DNA of 64,000 bases from the NCBI GenBank assembly GCA_016647705.1, contig CM028335.1, positions 39,500,712-39,564,711 on the forward strand. Reading direction: 5' to 3'. The translations under genes were made by a program, and so were the position numbers. Positions 46,144 to 57,353 of the stretch are shown here, in pieces. Below the pieces are notes generated by a model, which worked only from the letters and a program-made list of their open reading frames with translations, was not told the origin of the DNA and searched no databases. Position 1 is the stretch's first letter; each line of letters starts with the position of its first letter. Source of the stretch: Eucommia ulmoides (Eukaryota > Streptophyta > Magnoliopsida > Garryales > Eucommiaceae).

Positions 46144-49100
46144 CAGGATGCTCAGGCTACTCCCGAGGTGGTCACAGGTATCATATCTTCATATGCTAAA
46201 AATGCTCGCGTACTTATTGATCCCGGTTCTACGTATTCTTTTGTTTCGGTAACCTTTATGATGCAAGTAGGCAAATTTCCCATTTCTTTATCATACCGTA
46301 TTGTTATTTCTACTCCAGTGGGTGAGTCGGTATGGATCGATAGGGTGTATAAGGACAGTCCACTTCGGTTTGGTGATAGAGAGTTATTGGCTGATCTATT
46401 ACCCCTGAGTATTCATGATTTCGATATAATATTGGGTATGGATTTGTTATCTGGATATCATGCCACGGTGGACTGTTTCAAGAAGGAAGTGATATTTCGA
46501 ACCTCAGGCGAGCCAGAGTTTATATTTGCTAGAGACAGAATTATCACTCCTGTCAGTTTAATTTCAGTATTGGAAGCCCGAAAATTATTAAAGAAAGGCT
46601 GTCAGGGATACCTTGCGCACGTAATTGACATCAGTCAGAGAGAAACTCTGGTGGCAGATATTCCTATAGTCCGAGATTTTTCTGACATATTCCCAGAAGA
46701 ATTGCTAGGGTTGCCCGTCGATAGGGAAATAGAATTCACGATCGAGTTACTTCCAGGCACTACCCCTATATCGATTCTACCTTATCATATGGCACCTACT
46801 GAGTTGAAAGAATTGAAGGTGCAGTTGCAAGATTTATTAGACCGTGGGTTTATCAGGCCCAGTGTCTCCCCATGGGGTGCCCCAGTGCTGTTCGTAAAGA
46901 AGAAGGATGGCACGTTGAGAATGTGTATTGATTATCGGCAGCTGAATAGGGTGACGGTTCACAATAAATATCCGTTGCCAAGGATTGATGACTTGTTTGA
47001 ACAACTCCAGAAAGCTAAAGTATTCTCCAAGATAGATCTTCGATCGGGGTATCACCAACTGAAAGTCAGGGAGAGTGATGTAGCAAAAACAACATTCCGT
47101 ACGAGATACGGACACTATGAATTCCTGGTTATGCCCTTTGGATTGACAAATGCCCCTGTGGCTTTCATGGATTTGATGAACCGTATCTTTCAACCTTATC
47201 TGGACCAATTCCTTATAGTGTTCATTGATGACATTTTGGTCTATTCGCAAAGTTGAGAAGAGCATACGAAGCATCTCCGGATTGTATTGCAAATGTTGCG
47301 GGAGAAGCGGTTGTATGCGAAACTTAGTAAATGTGAATTTTGGTTAGATCATGTGGTATTCTTGGGTCATGTCATTTCAGGAAATGGTATTCAGGTAGAC
47401 CCGAAGAAAGTTGAAGCTGTCGTTCAGTGGGAAAGACCAAAAAATGTGACTGAAGTTCGAAGCATTTTAGGGTTGGCGGGTTACTATCGACGATTTGTGC
47501 AAGGATTTTCCGTGATAGCTACCCCGTTGACCCGATTGACTTGCAAGGAATCCAAATTTGAGTGGACCAATAAATATGAGCAGAGTTTCCAGGAATTGAA
47601 GAGTAGGTTGATATCGGCACCAATATTGTCTCTCCCGTCCGAAGGAGGTGGTTTCGTGATTTATAGTGACGCATCACGCCGAGAGCTGGGATATGTTCGG
47701 ATGCAGTATGGTCATGTGATCGCATATGCATCGCAGTAATTGAAGAACCATGAGCGTAATTACCCGACGCATGATTAAGAGTTGGCTGCGATTGTGTTCG
47801 CCTTGAAGATTTGGAGGCACTACCTGTATGGCGAGACATGTGAAATATTCACCGACCATCAGAGTTTAAAGTACTTGTTTACTCAGAAGGAATTAAATCT
47901 GAGGCAGAGGCGTTGGATGGAGTTGATTAAGGACTACGATTTCACTATCCATTACCATCCAGGAAATGCTAATGTTATAGCAGATGCTTTAAGTCGAAAA
48001 TCGCCAAGCTCGGTCGCACACCTTCGTGTTGCCCATGCTAACCTGTATGCAGAATTGAGATCGTTGTGAGTTCAGTTAGCGGTTGGTCAGACAGCAGCAC
48101 TGCTTGCAACCTTTACTTTGAGACCGACGTTGGTTGACCGCGTTATAGAAGCTCAAAAGTTTGACATTCAATTGAAGAGGATCCGAGATGAAGTAAAAAA
48201 TGGTTACCGAACTGATCATCACATCAGGGAGGGGGACGAAGCTTTGATGTGTGGAAATAGGCTGTGTGTGCCTAACGATGTCAATTTGAAAAAAGATATC
48301 TTGGAAGAGGCGCATAGCTCCGCATATTCAATGCATCCGGGGAGCACTAAAATGTATCGGGATTTGCGTGAGCATTATTGGAGGACTGCAATGAAATGGG
48401 AGATCATAGAATTTGTGGCCAGGTGCCTTGTGTGCCAACAAGTAAAGATCGAGCATTAGTGTCCAGGTAGGTTGCTGCAATCCCTACCTATTCCAGAGTG
48501 GAAGTGAGAGCATATCACGATGGATTTTGTTTCGGGATTACCCCGTACTCAAAAGGGGTATAATTCCATCTGGGTGATCGTTGATAGGCTTACCAAGTCC
48601 GCTCATTTTCTAGCCATAAAGACGACATTTTTTCTTGAAAAGTATGCCCAACTGTATATCGATAATATTGTTAGATTGCATGGCGCACCAGTTTCTATAG
48701 TGTCGGATAGAGATCCGAGATTTTCTTCGAGATTCTGGCCGAGTCTCCAAACTGCTTTAGGTACCAAGCTGAAATTTAGAACCACTTTCCATCCTCAGAC
48801 AGACGGCCAGTCAGAGTGTACGATTCAGAAGTTGGAAGATATGTTGAGGGGATGTGTTCGGGAATTTCCTGGAAGTTGGGACAATCACTTGCCGTTGATG
48901 GAATTCGCTTACAACAACAGCTACCACTCGGCAATTGAGATGGCTCCGTATAAGGCATTGTATGGTAGGAAGATGCAGAACTCCTATTTGTTGGACTGAG
49001 GTGGGTGAACATAAGTTGTTGATGTCAGACATAGCCCAACTGACAGCAGACAAAATGGAGGTGATTCGAGAAAAGTTGAAAATCGCTCAGAGTCGGCAGA

Positions 49101-49528
49101 AGAGTTACGCAGACAAGCGCCGGCGGGAGTTAGAGTTCGAGGTAGGGGATCATGTGTTCTTGCGTATTTCTCCGTGGAAAGGCATAATGAGGTTTGGAAA
49201 GAAAGGGAAGTTGAGTCCAAGATACATCGGACCATATGAAATTCTAGAGCGGGTTGGCATGACAACGTATAGACTCGCGTTACTGCCAGAGTTATCTCGA
49301 CTGTACGATGTTTTCCATGTATCGATGCTCCAAAAATATGTACCAGACCCTTCTCATGTGTTGAATTCGCAGCCGATCGAATTGGAAGCTGATTTGTCCT
49401 ACGTTGAGGAGCCGGTCCAAATCCTAAGCCGTAAAGATCAAGTGTTGCGAACGAGGACGATCCCGTTGGTCAAAGTATTGTGGCGCAGTCATGCGGTGGA
49501 AGAGGCGACATGGGAGCGAAAGGAATAA
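46144..49528 (+). pseudogene. K1 pol: protease, reverse transcriptase, RNase H, integrase, chromodomain
   Basis: One frame to about 48970. Protease [15 protein letters not shown] (Asp codon 46218). Reverse transcriptase has [42 protein letters not shown] and catalytic FIDD at 47221-47232, intact. RNase H has [24 protein letters not shown] and [10 protein letters not shown] (47650-47880). Integrase has the HPGSTKMYRDL zinc region with CLVCQQ, then ITMDF (Asp 48523), SDRDPRF (Asp 48706) and GQSE (Glu 48814). An extra base near 48973 shifts the frame. The remainder (LRISPWKGIMRFGKKGKLSP, then SYVEEPVQILSRKDQVLR and ATWERKE) is the GPF/GPY-type tail and chromodomain, ending TAA at 49526. In-frame stops: 47254, 47737, 47776, 48067, 48457, 48505. 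Confidence 0.92.
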
Positions 49529-49561
49529 ATGATGAACAAATACCCGCATTTGTTTGACTAA

Positions 49562-49564
<3 letters not shown>

Positions 49565-49605
<41 letters not shown>
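49565..49605. repeat. 41-bp poly(A) run
   Basis: Between the K1 pol stop and the purine tract. Uninterrupted A at 49565-49605. Confidence 0.95.
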
Positions 49606-49606
<1 letters not shown>

Positions 49607-49643
49607 AAAACGTTAATAAATAAATAAAATTTCGGGACGAAAT

Positions 49644-49663
49644 TTCTTTTAAGAAGGAAGAGT
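49644..49663 (+). promoter_or_regulatory. K1 polypurine tract
   Basis: AAGAAGGAAGAGT directly before TGTAAAACC. Confidence 0.75.
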
Positions 49664-50586
49664 TGTAAAACCTAAGTTATAGGACGTACGTAATAAATAG
49701 TCGCATTATAAAACATTAGAGAATTTTAGGGTAAAAATTTTATTGATAAAAAACTCAAATCAAAGTTGGGGGTCAAATTGGGAATTTAGGAGCACAAAAA
49801 AATTTAAACTTGAGATTTAGATTGGCAATTAGGAATCAAAAGTAAAAATGTTAAGGGCAAAATTATAAATGTTGGAAATTTTAAAACTTAAACTTACCGA
49901 AATAAGAATCCTAAAGAAAATGAAGGGAGAAAAGTGTAATTTTTTATTTATATTTTTTATATATGTCTATACCCACATGGTAAACCGACGGCAATCCACC
50001 GGCCAAGGAGGGGCGACGTGGCGAGCTCAGAATTGGTTTAACCACTAATATCATGCAATAAAAACCCTCCTACATGCACTGAAGTGAGGAAATCGGAAAA
50101 GAAAAAAACTCGAAAATCCTAGAGAGAGAGAGAAACGGAGCGGAATGGGTCATCGATTTTTCTTGAATCGACGTTCTTCCGGCAGTGTGGTCTTGGCTGA
50201 TAAGGGCGTGCGTGGTCGTGTGGACAACATAAACAGTTCTAGGAGAGGGTGGTCCGCTTGGTGGCGTGGCTCGTCAACGGAGGGACAGTGCACATTTTAG
50301 CGTCGCCGGTGAGCGGGAGTTGCGAATCGCCGTCCAACCATCTCCGATCGTCGGGCTGGTGAGTATTTATGTGGATTCCCTATAATTAGTTGATAGGTGT
50401 GTGCATGCAGGAGCATGACAAGCTGGGTCGGTAAAATCCGGCGGTGGGAGGTTGCGCTGGGTTTTTTCCTTCTTCCAACAGTATGAGAATTGTGTGTGTG
50501 TATGTGTGTTCGGATTTTCCAATTAGGGTGTGTGTGTGTGAATGTGTGTTGCTTCGACGAAGACCCAACAACGAAAACAAAACGAG

Positions 50587-50620
<34 letters not shown>

Positions 50621-52359
50621 CGATCACCGGCGGTGGCGGTAGAGTGAGTTGGTTGCGGCTGCGGTGAGCCGTTGTGTGTGTATGCCGCCGTCGGTAGAAG
50701 TCGTTGGTCCCGTGGTGAGCCGATGGCACTGGCATGAATGAGTGGTTGCATGCATGGGAGGGGTGTTGTGGGTGTCACAGCAGGCGTAGGTGGGTGAACC
50801 GGGGGCCTGTTGGGTGTGCGGGTGAGCCGGTTGGGTGGCCGGGGGGTGGTGTCTGAAGGACGTCGTGGGTGGTGCGGGGTTGACAGGCGAGTCGACAAGA
50901 AGAGGGAAGCCACCGGCGGTCGGCAACGGTAGAGAGAGAGAGAGACTGGCCGTCGGGGCTGGGAAGAACCGAAAACAGAAAAAAAAAAAAAAAAAAAGAG
51001 AAGAGAAGAGAAAAAAAAAAAATGGGGAAAAATTGCACAACTGACCCCAACAAAAGGGGAAAAATTCCACTTCAAATGAAAACCCTTTTCGCGGCCCGTG
51101 AATAATTCGGAAAGGATCTCGTTTGCCATTAAATTTATTTTAGTTTTGTTAAAATTCAATCTTAGCCTAAAATCTTTGTAACCGGAGTAATAAATTGGGA
51201 TCGTTCATATTATGGAATTTCTTATGTAATAAATAATGGAACAAAATTATTAGAATAATAACAAATCTCATAGATAAAATATGGGGAATGGAAAATGCGG
51301 AACTTAGGGCCTGCCTTACATGACTAGGTGATTTTACATGAAATATTAACTTAGACCCTATCAGTTCTAGGTTCGCAGACGCTAACACCTCGGTAAGCTT
51401 TGGACAGTGAGGTTTTTTGTAGCGCCAGAAACGAGGTGAGTGTACTGTCTTCTCGCCGAATTATTTGTATATATATATGATGAAAACTGGTTGTATTTAA
51501 ATTAGAAGCTTTTAGAAAAATTATGTGGTGATTAGACAATATTATTGAGTGATGCTGATCCGCTTCGGCGGAGTGATGTTGATCCATTTCGGCGGTGTGA
51601 TGTTATTCGCCTCGGCGGAGTGATGTTTATCTGCTTCGGCAGAGTGATGTTAGACGTTTGTACTGCACAGTGATTATCCGCTTCGGCGAAGTGATGGGTG
51701 TTCGTAGGAAAGCATATCCTACGGATGGTACGGTACTGTTGCAAATTCCCGATCGTGAGGTTAAAACGATCACCATGGCTAGCCAGTGTGTGTTGTGGTG
51801 GAGTGGTGGTTTGGGGTGTGATGTTTTGTTTATATTGGATAATTTATTATTTATTTCAGGCGATTGGTATGATATTTATACTGGATGGTTTTAAAAATGG
51901 AACTTATATATATTACTTCATTTTTACTGCATATATGGCGCTTATGCTGAATCCATGTGTAAATGTTGTTTTATCTAGAAGGTATTATTATTAAATAAGA
52001 ACGATTTTATTAAGAATGCAGTATACTCGTAGGTGAAATGGCTAGGAGTCGGTCTCCTACTGGCACAGGGTAGAGTCCGTCGATGGTATAGCAAAGAATT
52101 TTTTTTTGGGAAGTGCTTCCTGAGGCGAACCTAGGAGAGGTTCATCTTCTTTCTTTTTTTTTTCTCCTTTCGTTGTTATTAAAGGGAATTCAGGGACGAG
52201 TATGTCCCTCGTTAGGGAAGATGATTATGACCTGTATTTTGATGTTTGTATAATTATGAATGCCTACCTTCGCTTTTTAGTTGGTTTGTCGCTCGGGTAA
52301 TGTCGTGTCGACGTCACGCCTGCCCTACAGGTGACGTGTGTCCGGGGTGGGGTGTGACA
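49664..52359 (+). repeat. K1 3' LTR
   Basis: Full length, 2696 bp, TGTAAAACC to GGTGTGACA. Holds a GC-rich region with GA and GT tracts (50500-50620), six units of a 24-bp repeat (cgcttcggcggagtgat type, 51549-51700) and the 420-bp end absent from the 5' LTR. A 257-codon antisense open frame (50386-51159), with a 240-codon relative in the other LTR, is low-complexity Pro/His/Thr and treated as non-coding. Confidence 0.93.
51549..51700. repeat. 24-bp CGG-rich tandem repeat in K1 3' LTR
   Basis: Six units of the type gttgatccgcttcggcgg plus agtgat. The 5' LTR equivalent (44747-44850) has about two units fewer. Confidence 0.85.
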
Positions 52360-53237
52360 TGGCCCTTGTGCGAAAGTTTTATGCCATTGTCATTGAAGCC
52401 GTTGACTACCGGACAAGGGTCCGCGCTCGCCTTATCTCTTTCAGTCTAGAGTTCACCAATGAGGTTTTGGGATTGGCGGCCCTGGGACCACCCACAAACG
52501 AACCTTATGGAGGCCGAGACTCGAGCTTGGATACAGTAATCAGAGCCATCACTTCCGACAATGTCCAATGAACACACATTGGGCTGGGTCTCGCCACATT
52601 CCTTGCAAAATTTATCAATCCAATCCCTAAGATATAGCACCATTTTGTGTGTGAAAGTCTTCTCTCGACGTCTTACTTCTCAGACGTCTCTAAAGACCGG
52701 GACATGGTGTTATATTCGATCCAGACTGGGAAGCCGATCAACGTTGGCTACTTGATCTACTCTTTAATTCTCCATGCAGTCAACATGATAAAGGCCGGTC
52801 TCCTATTTCCATCACTCTTGACCGACTTATTCTGACGAGCCAGTGTATTGATAACCGGGGATAGCCCTTGCCCCCCAATCGTTCCGCTTGATCTTGTGAT
52901 GATTAATAGAATGTGGAAAGTCGGAGCACAAGGGGTGGCCGAACAATAAGTTAAAGAAGAAGAAGGGCCTGTGGAGGAAAAGGCCGGGCCATCAGAAGCC
53001 CGCGAGGAGGTCACTTCAGAGAGGGTCTATTGAGAGCTCCAAGAGGTCTGGGTCGATATTCGTGTACTTCACCAAGGGCAATACGAGCTTGAAACTTTCC
53101 TGGATCAGTATACGAGACATCAAGATCAAATCCACCGGCTCATGTGTGAACGCTTTGACATTGATATGAGTGTATATCCGCCTATACCGCATGTGCCACC
53201 GTACCTTTTGAAACCACCACAATTTTCATTCCGATGA
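52360..53237 (+). pseudogene. A3 plant-transposon-type ORF, 3' part
   Basis: Begins with the right tggcc copy; from 52365 the frame continues the ORF of 42601-42858 (VRKFYAIVIEAVDYRTRVRA, then FTNEVLGLAALGP). VRKFYA is the family's standard next word and parallels VRMFYN in S1. It then reads DRDMVLYSIQTGKPINVGY and LIYSLILHAVNMIKAGLLFP, and ends with a Glu-rich and a coiled-coil-like segment (HQGQYELETFLDQYTRHQDQ) before a Pro-rich tail (DMSVYPPIPHVPPYLLKPP). Stops at 52569, about 52630, 52833, about 52948, about 53029 and the terminal TGA at 53235 all lie in one frame. Decayed; function of the family unknown. Confidence 0.7.
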
Positions 53238-54947
53238 GATAGTATTGGTGATAACTCTTCCCCTGGTGGACAGTAAGAGGTGAGACTTCCACGTCTTATC
53301 TCTTAGGTATGTCTTCTAACCCAAAATTTTCACATGAATGCTACAAATTGTAATTGGGTTCGCTGCTTAGTCAGTGTGGACACTACCTCATTCAAGTTTG
53401 GGGGGATGTTCATCCATTTTTGTTTTTTGTAGAAGGATGAATTTTTTTTTGATGTATTATATTTGGATATTTTATGTATGCGTAGTTACGCTTTGTAGAA
53501 GCTTAAATGTATATTGTAGACTTTAAACAAATAGTCAAGTTTTATTTTAATTTTCATGTTTTTGCATGATAATTGCTTAGTTTAGTGTATGTATGTTAGT
53601 ATTTAGATTTAATATAGTGATGTTTATGTATGAAGTCGTATTTGCATGTTGAGTTGTTGAGTTCGTCTGGGCCATTTCCCGATGATGAAAATTATCCCCT
53701 AATTGTATATCGAGGTCGGGGGTGATGCCATTCATGTGTATTTTGTGTGCTTAGCATGTCGATTAGGTAAAAATTATTTTGATCCTTAATCGCACAATCA
53801 TATAGACTTAGTGTATAATTATCTGAACGATTTGATGCCGATTATTTAGTAATAAGTTCATGACAAAAATGAGGAATCTAGAACTTGATTTGGGGGAAAC
53901 TTGAGGTGGAATTCTAGGTAATGTAATTCCGAGGGCGTGATTTAGGCCATCATTTTTTTTTCGCTTGAACCTTTGTAGCTAACCTGAAAATTTTATCCCT
54001 CATTCCCCTATCGAAGCCGATAATCTTTTCAATTCTGAACACATATCAATACTCTATCCAATTAATTTTTTCAAAACCATTGTCGCTAAGCCTAAGTTTC
54101 AAATTGAGTGAAATCAACTTAGCATTAGTTTATGCTACTTGAAGTGAGCGATCGGGTTTCAGATGAATTTTTATTGATTCGGTATTAGTGTATTCACTTG
54201 TCATTCTCTTAATCCTTTTTGCACACTCCTAAAATTATATAAATTCGAATAAGTTTGGGGATGTGTTATGTTCTTAAAAAAAAAACAAAAAAAAAACAAA
54301 AAAAAAACCCAACAACTATGTGAATATTGTTTTTATTTTCATTACTTTCGACAAGTGAATACAAAGTTCTTAAATTCTTATTCAGGGTTGTGTTTTAAAT
54401 ATGCGGGGTTACAAGAGAGAGATAGTGACAAACGTTTGTGCCTCGGGTATCATTTAATTATAACGATATTCTATTTTCTATTCTTGTGATACCCTTGGTC
54501 GTTCTCCAATGCCAAACCAAGCCCTATTGATCTCTGTGAATATCCGAACCTACATTAGTCGATAGTTGAGCCCAGTCAAGCGTATGGTTTCCTGAATCCT
54601 TTAAGGTTTAAGTTATGAGTTTAGCTATTGAATAATCCAATCCGGTGTTTGGTCAATTATACATTTGAGTTCTCACACACACACATTTTAAATGGATCTA
54701 GAATGGTTTTTATTGATATTGAGTGTTGAAATTCTCGAACACCACTTAGTGTGTGTTATTTCCCGAACTTGATCAGATTGAGGGTTGTTGAGGGACGAAC
54801 AACTTGGTTTCTTCGATTGAACTTGGAACTCGCATGCATTTACTTCTTCTTTGTTAAAGTTTATTCATTTTTAGTAGTAATTTAGTTAGTTAGTATAGTT
54901 AGTTTAATTTAGTGTTAGGTTGTTTTGCTTGAGGACTAACAAAATTC
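53238..54947 (+). other. A3 3' non-coding region
   Basis: No coding sequence. Contains CATTCAAGTTTGGGGGGATG (about 53391-53410), a phrase typical after the last Athila ORF, and an A-rich run (54275-54306). Segments near 53880-54200 are homologous, in reverse, to A1 and A2 internal DNA. Confidence 0.65.
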
Positions 54948-54963
54948 AAAGTTTGGGGGTATT
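54948..54963 (+). promoter_or_regulatory. A3 polypurine tract
   Basis: AAAGTTTGGGGGTATT directly before the LTR start TGATAGG at 54964. The same phrase borders the A2 3' LTR. Confidence 0.8.
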
Positions 54964-56284
54964 TGATAGGTTGAAATATTCCTATTTACTTCTAAGATGA
55001 ATTTGGTAGTTTCCGAGTGTATTAGTAATATTTATTTGCGTTTTAGTTTGTTTTTATGTAAATCAGGTGTAGGGATGTTAACGAGCTATAAACGATGAGA
55101 AAACGGTGAAGAAACGATTAAAGAACAAGGTTTTAAGAACACCAAGCCACCGCTGCGGCGGTGAGAATGCAGAGAAGGCTTAAAATGCACAAGTCCCACC
55201 ACTGCAGCGGTAAAATCCACCACCGTGGCAGTGAAAGATCAGAGATCCAACCGACATACCCACTACCGCATCGATGATCCTCACTGCCGCGATGGTCAGC
55301 TCTACATAGAATTAAGATATTTTTGGACCCTTGCACCTATAAAACTTGTTCTTCAACTTACAAAAAATACCCCTAACATCCCTAACATTAGAGAGGTGAT
55401 CCTTGGCCATTCTTGAAGAGCTCAAAGAGGAGATTCACATATCGGAGAAGAGGAAACATTTTCGGATCGATCGTTGGCGACAGTGGATCACTCCACTTTA
55501 AGATTTGATCTTTCTTTATTTGTTTATATCTTTGTAACTTAACGTTTTATTGTGAATAATGATGAATCCCTCTTGTTTTATAGTTTCAATGGCTAAGATC
55601 ATGGTAGGCTAGATAAATATTATCTAGGGATCGATATAGTTCATGTAAATATACGTCTGATTTAATATATGTTTCTTTAACAGTTGTTTGTCTAAATTTG
55701 ATTGTGGTTACCCTTCTATTACAATTTTAATATGCTTGTTAAGGTATTAGGGTTGATTTTGAGAATACGGGGTTTAACACTCGGGAGAGGTAACCTCGGA
55801 TTCGGAGGGTATACACTTCGCGACGTTCTAACGACTTGGGAGGGTGTTAGAAAGTGTGAAATCCATGACGTTGGGTTAAGAATCATGTGACTATGTGTTC
55901 CAAAATATGTTCGGCGTTAACGCAAAGTCACATATTCATTTACTAAACACTTGGGAGAGGAAGTGAAATAGTTTAATATACAGAGATTGTCAGATAGGAT
56001 AAAACATCGTTATGGTTAACTGAACGAAGTTAAACATGTATTAAGTGAATGAAATCAATCCCTAGGTAATCAACTTAATTAGAACTAACCCAATAATTTT
56101 TAGTTTAACTTAGTTTTTAATTAGTTTAATTTAAAATATTTCTTGAACCGTCAGGATAATATAAAACCATGTAAATTGCGTTTCCCAGTGGAATGATATC
56201 CAATCTTAAAGATCCATTATACTAAAACTTGACCTTATGCACATGCGAGTGAGTCAGACGTGAGCATAAAAACCTCATCGTACA
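54964..56284 (+). repeat. A3 3' LTR
   Basis: TGATAGGTTGAAATATTCC to CATCGTACA, 1321 bp. U3 palindromes (CCACCGCTGCGGCGGTGAG type) at 55148-55300 precede a TATA-like CTATAAAA at 55338-55345. The terminus contains ACTAAAACTTGACC, the reverse complement of words at the termini of A1 and A2. Confidence 0.82.
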
Positions 56285-57353
56285 AGTTTTTGTAATATAG
56301 ATATGCGGGATTGAGTTTAAGCAATCAAGAACAATTAGATTTTTGCTTTTTATGAGAGATTTTATCGCTGAAAATTATAAGTGTGATTATACTTCACGTT
56401 CTTGATCTAAGGCGCTCATCATTTTTGTTACCGGTTTATGTTCTCTATCATGATATCATTATCGTATTCGATGAATTCTGATGAGATTTTTTCAAGTTAT
56501 TGGTTTTAATTTCTAATATTATTTTGATTGAATTTCTAGGATAAGTTATTTCAAAAAAATCGTTTTCAAACTTAATTCTATGTAAATCTTTTAAAATAAT
56601 TTTTATTTGAGAAATCTAATTACATGTTATTTGTGTGTTAAATTACTTTAATTAGATTTGTTTGCCTCACATTGAATTTATCATGTAGTAATATTCGGGA
56701 CATTAATTGAGTACAATTGTATTGAGGTGGTAGAAATTTCTTGTGGGAAGAAACTTGTTGATTTTTTGTATTGGCGAGTTTGAGTAGATTAGACACGTTT
56801 GGGTTGGTGTCTAATTAGGGTAGCTGAGTTTCAATCTTTAGCCTGAGAATAAGCTTAGGGTTTGATTTTTGGCTTGCAAAAATATTAGGTTAGTCTTTTT
56901 CGTTTGAAAAGATTAGGTTTTAATTTTTCCTGTAATTGAATTAGTGTGATTGTAAAGGTTCTTTTTAAGCCTACAAAAAGTGGTAGGTTAATTCTTCCCA
57001 TGTGAAAAGAATTACAATTGTAAAGGTTGATTCTGAACCTGTGAAAAGAATCGGGATTGTAAGGGTTTTGTTCTTACCTGAGAAAGGAATCGGGGTTTAG
57101 TGGATAGAGAATCTCCGTGGAGCTCGGGAGACTAGACATAGGTAAGACTAGCTTGCCAAACTTGGATAAATCCTTGTATGATGCATTATCTATATTTTTG
57201 ATCGTTTGGATGTGCATTTAGATAAACACATTTTCGCCACTAAGAAAGATAATAATTGATTTAGGGAAATGAGTTATTTGTGTTTGAATTAATTGCTTAA
57301 AATTTTATAATTACCCAATGCACCCCCCTCTTAGGTAGATCTTCGGGCCAACA
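56285..57353 (+). repeat. C1 3' LTR, second part
   Basis: Resumes the C1 LTR: ATATGCGGGATTGAG onward matches 10930-12035 in the same order and ends CTTCGGGCCAACA. Next five bases tcctt would be the right target duplication of C1. Confidence 0.8.

Larger units (their letters stand above)
42859..52359 (+). mobile_element. K1: Tekay-like chromovirus (Ty3/gypsy)
   Basis: Complete to both ends, with a perfect 5-bp duplication. 5' LTR 42859-45087 (its last ~420 bp deleted), gag 45148-46143, pol to 49528 with a C-terminal chromodomain-like end, poly(A) tract, purine tract, 3' LTR 49664-52359. Domain order protease, reverse transcriptase, RNase H, integrase defines gypsy; two zinc knuckles, DPGST protease and the long integrase tail point to the Tekay/Del clade. 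The LTRs differ by roughly a dozen substitutions in their first ~270 bp by eye, so it is probably the youngest large insertion in its branch. Inactive: deletion, nine stops, one frameshift. Confidence 0.9.
39949..56284 (+). mobile_element. A3: Athila-like non-autonomous element
   Basis: Plus-strand element in the C1 3' LTR. Parts: an abnormal 5' LTR (39949-40984), primer site, a short gag-like N-terminus (about 41128-41222), a long leader, a plant-transposon-type ORF (42601-42858 and 52360-53237, split by K1), a 3' non-coding region, an Athila purine tract (54948-54963) and a 3' LTR (54964-56284). With K1 removed the internal region is about 4.5 kb and has no pol. Flanks are aactt (39944-39948) and agttt (56285-56289), not a convincing duplication. 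Confidence 0.72.
14689..57353 (+). mobile_element. C1: SIRE-like Ty1/copia retrotransposon in pieces, 5' end outside window
   Basis: Outer shell of the nest. Its pieces, in order, are gag up to the zinc knuckle (14689-15068), the rest of gag and pol (35110-38996), and a 3' LTR in two parts (38997-39948 and 56285-57353). The LTR begins TGTTAAACC after a purine-rich tract and ends GGGCCAACA. Continuity is shown by gag resuming at the next residue of the zinc knuckle across A1, and by the two LTR halves matching consecutive parts of the solo LTR at 9838-12035. T1, A1 and A3 account for the gaps. Many stops and frameshifts make it inactive. The SIRE assignment is inference from LTR, gag and pol style. 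Confidence 0.75.

Noticed and set aside
50386..51159. 257-codon antisense open frame in the K1 3' LTR
   Set aside because: Counterpart of the 5' LTR frame; similarity follows from LTR duplication, and there is no sign of selection or a start context.
52020..52110. Region with stem-like words (taggagtcggtctccta) considered as a tRNA-like structure
   Set aside because: No acceptor stem or T-loop consensus; it lies within the K1 LTR.
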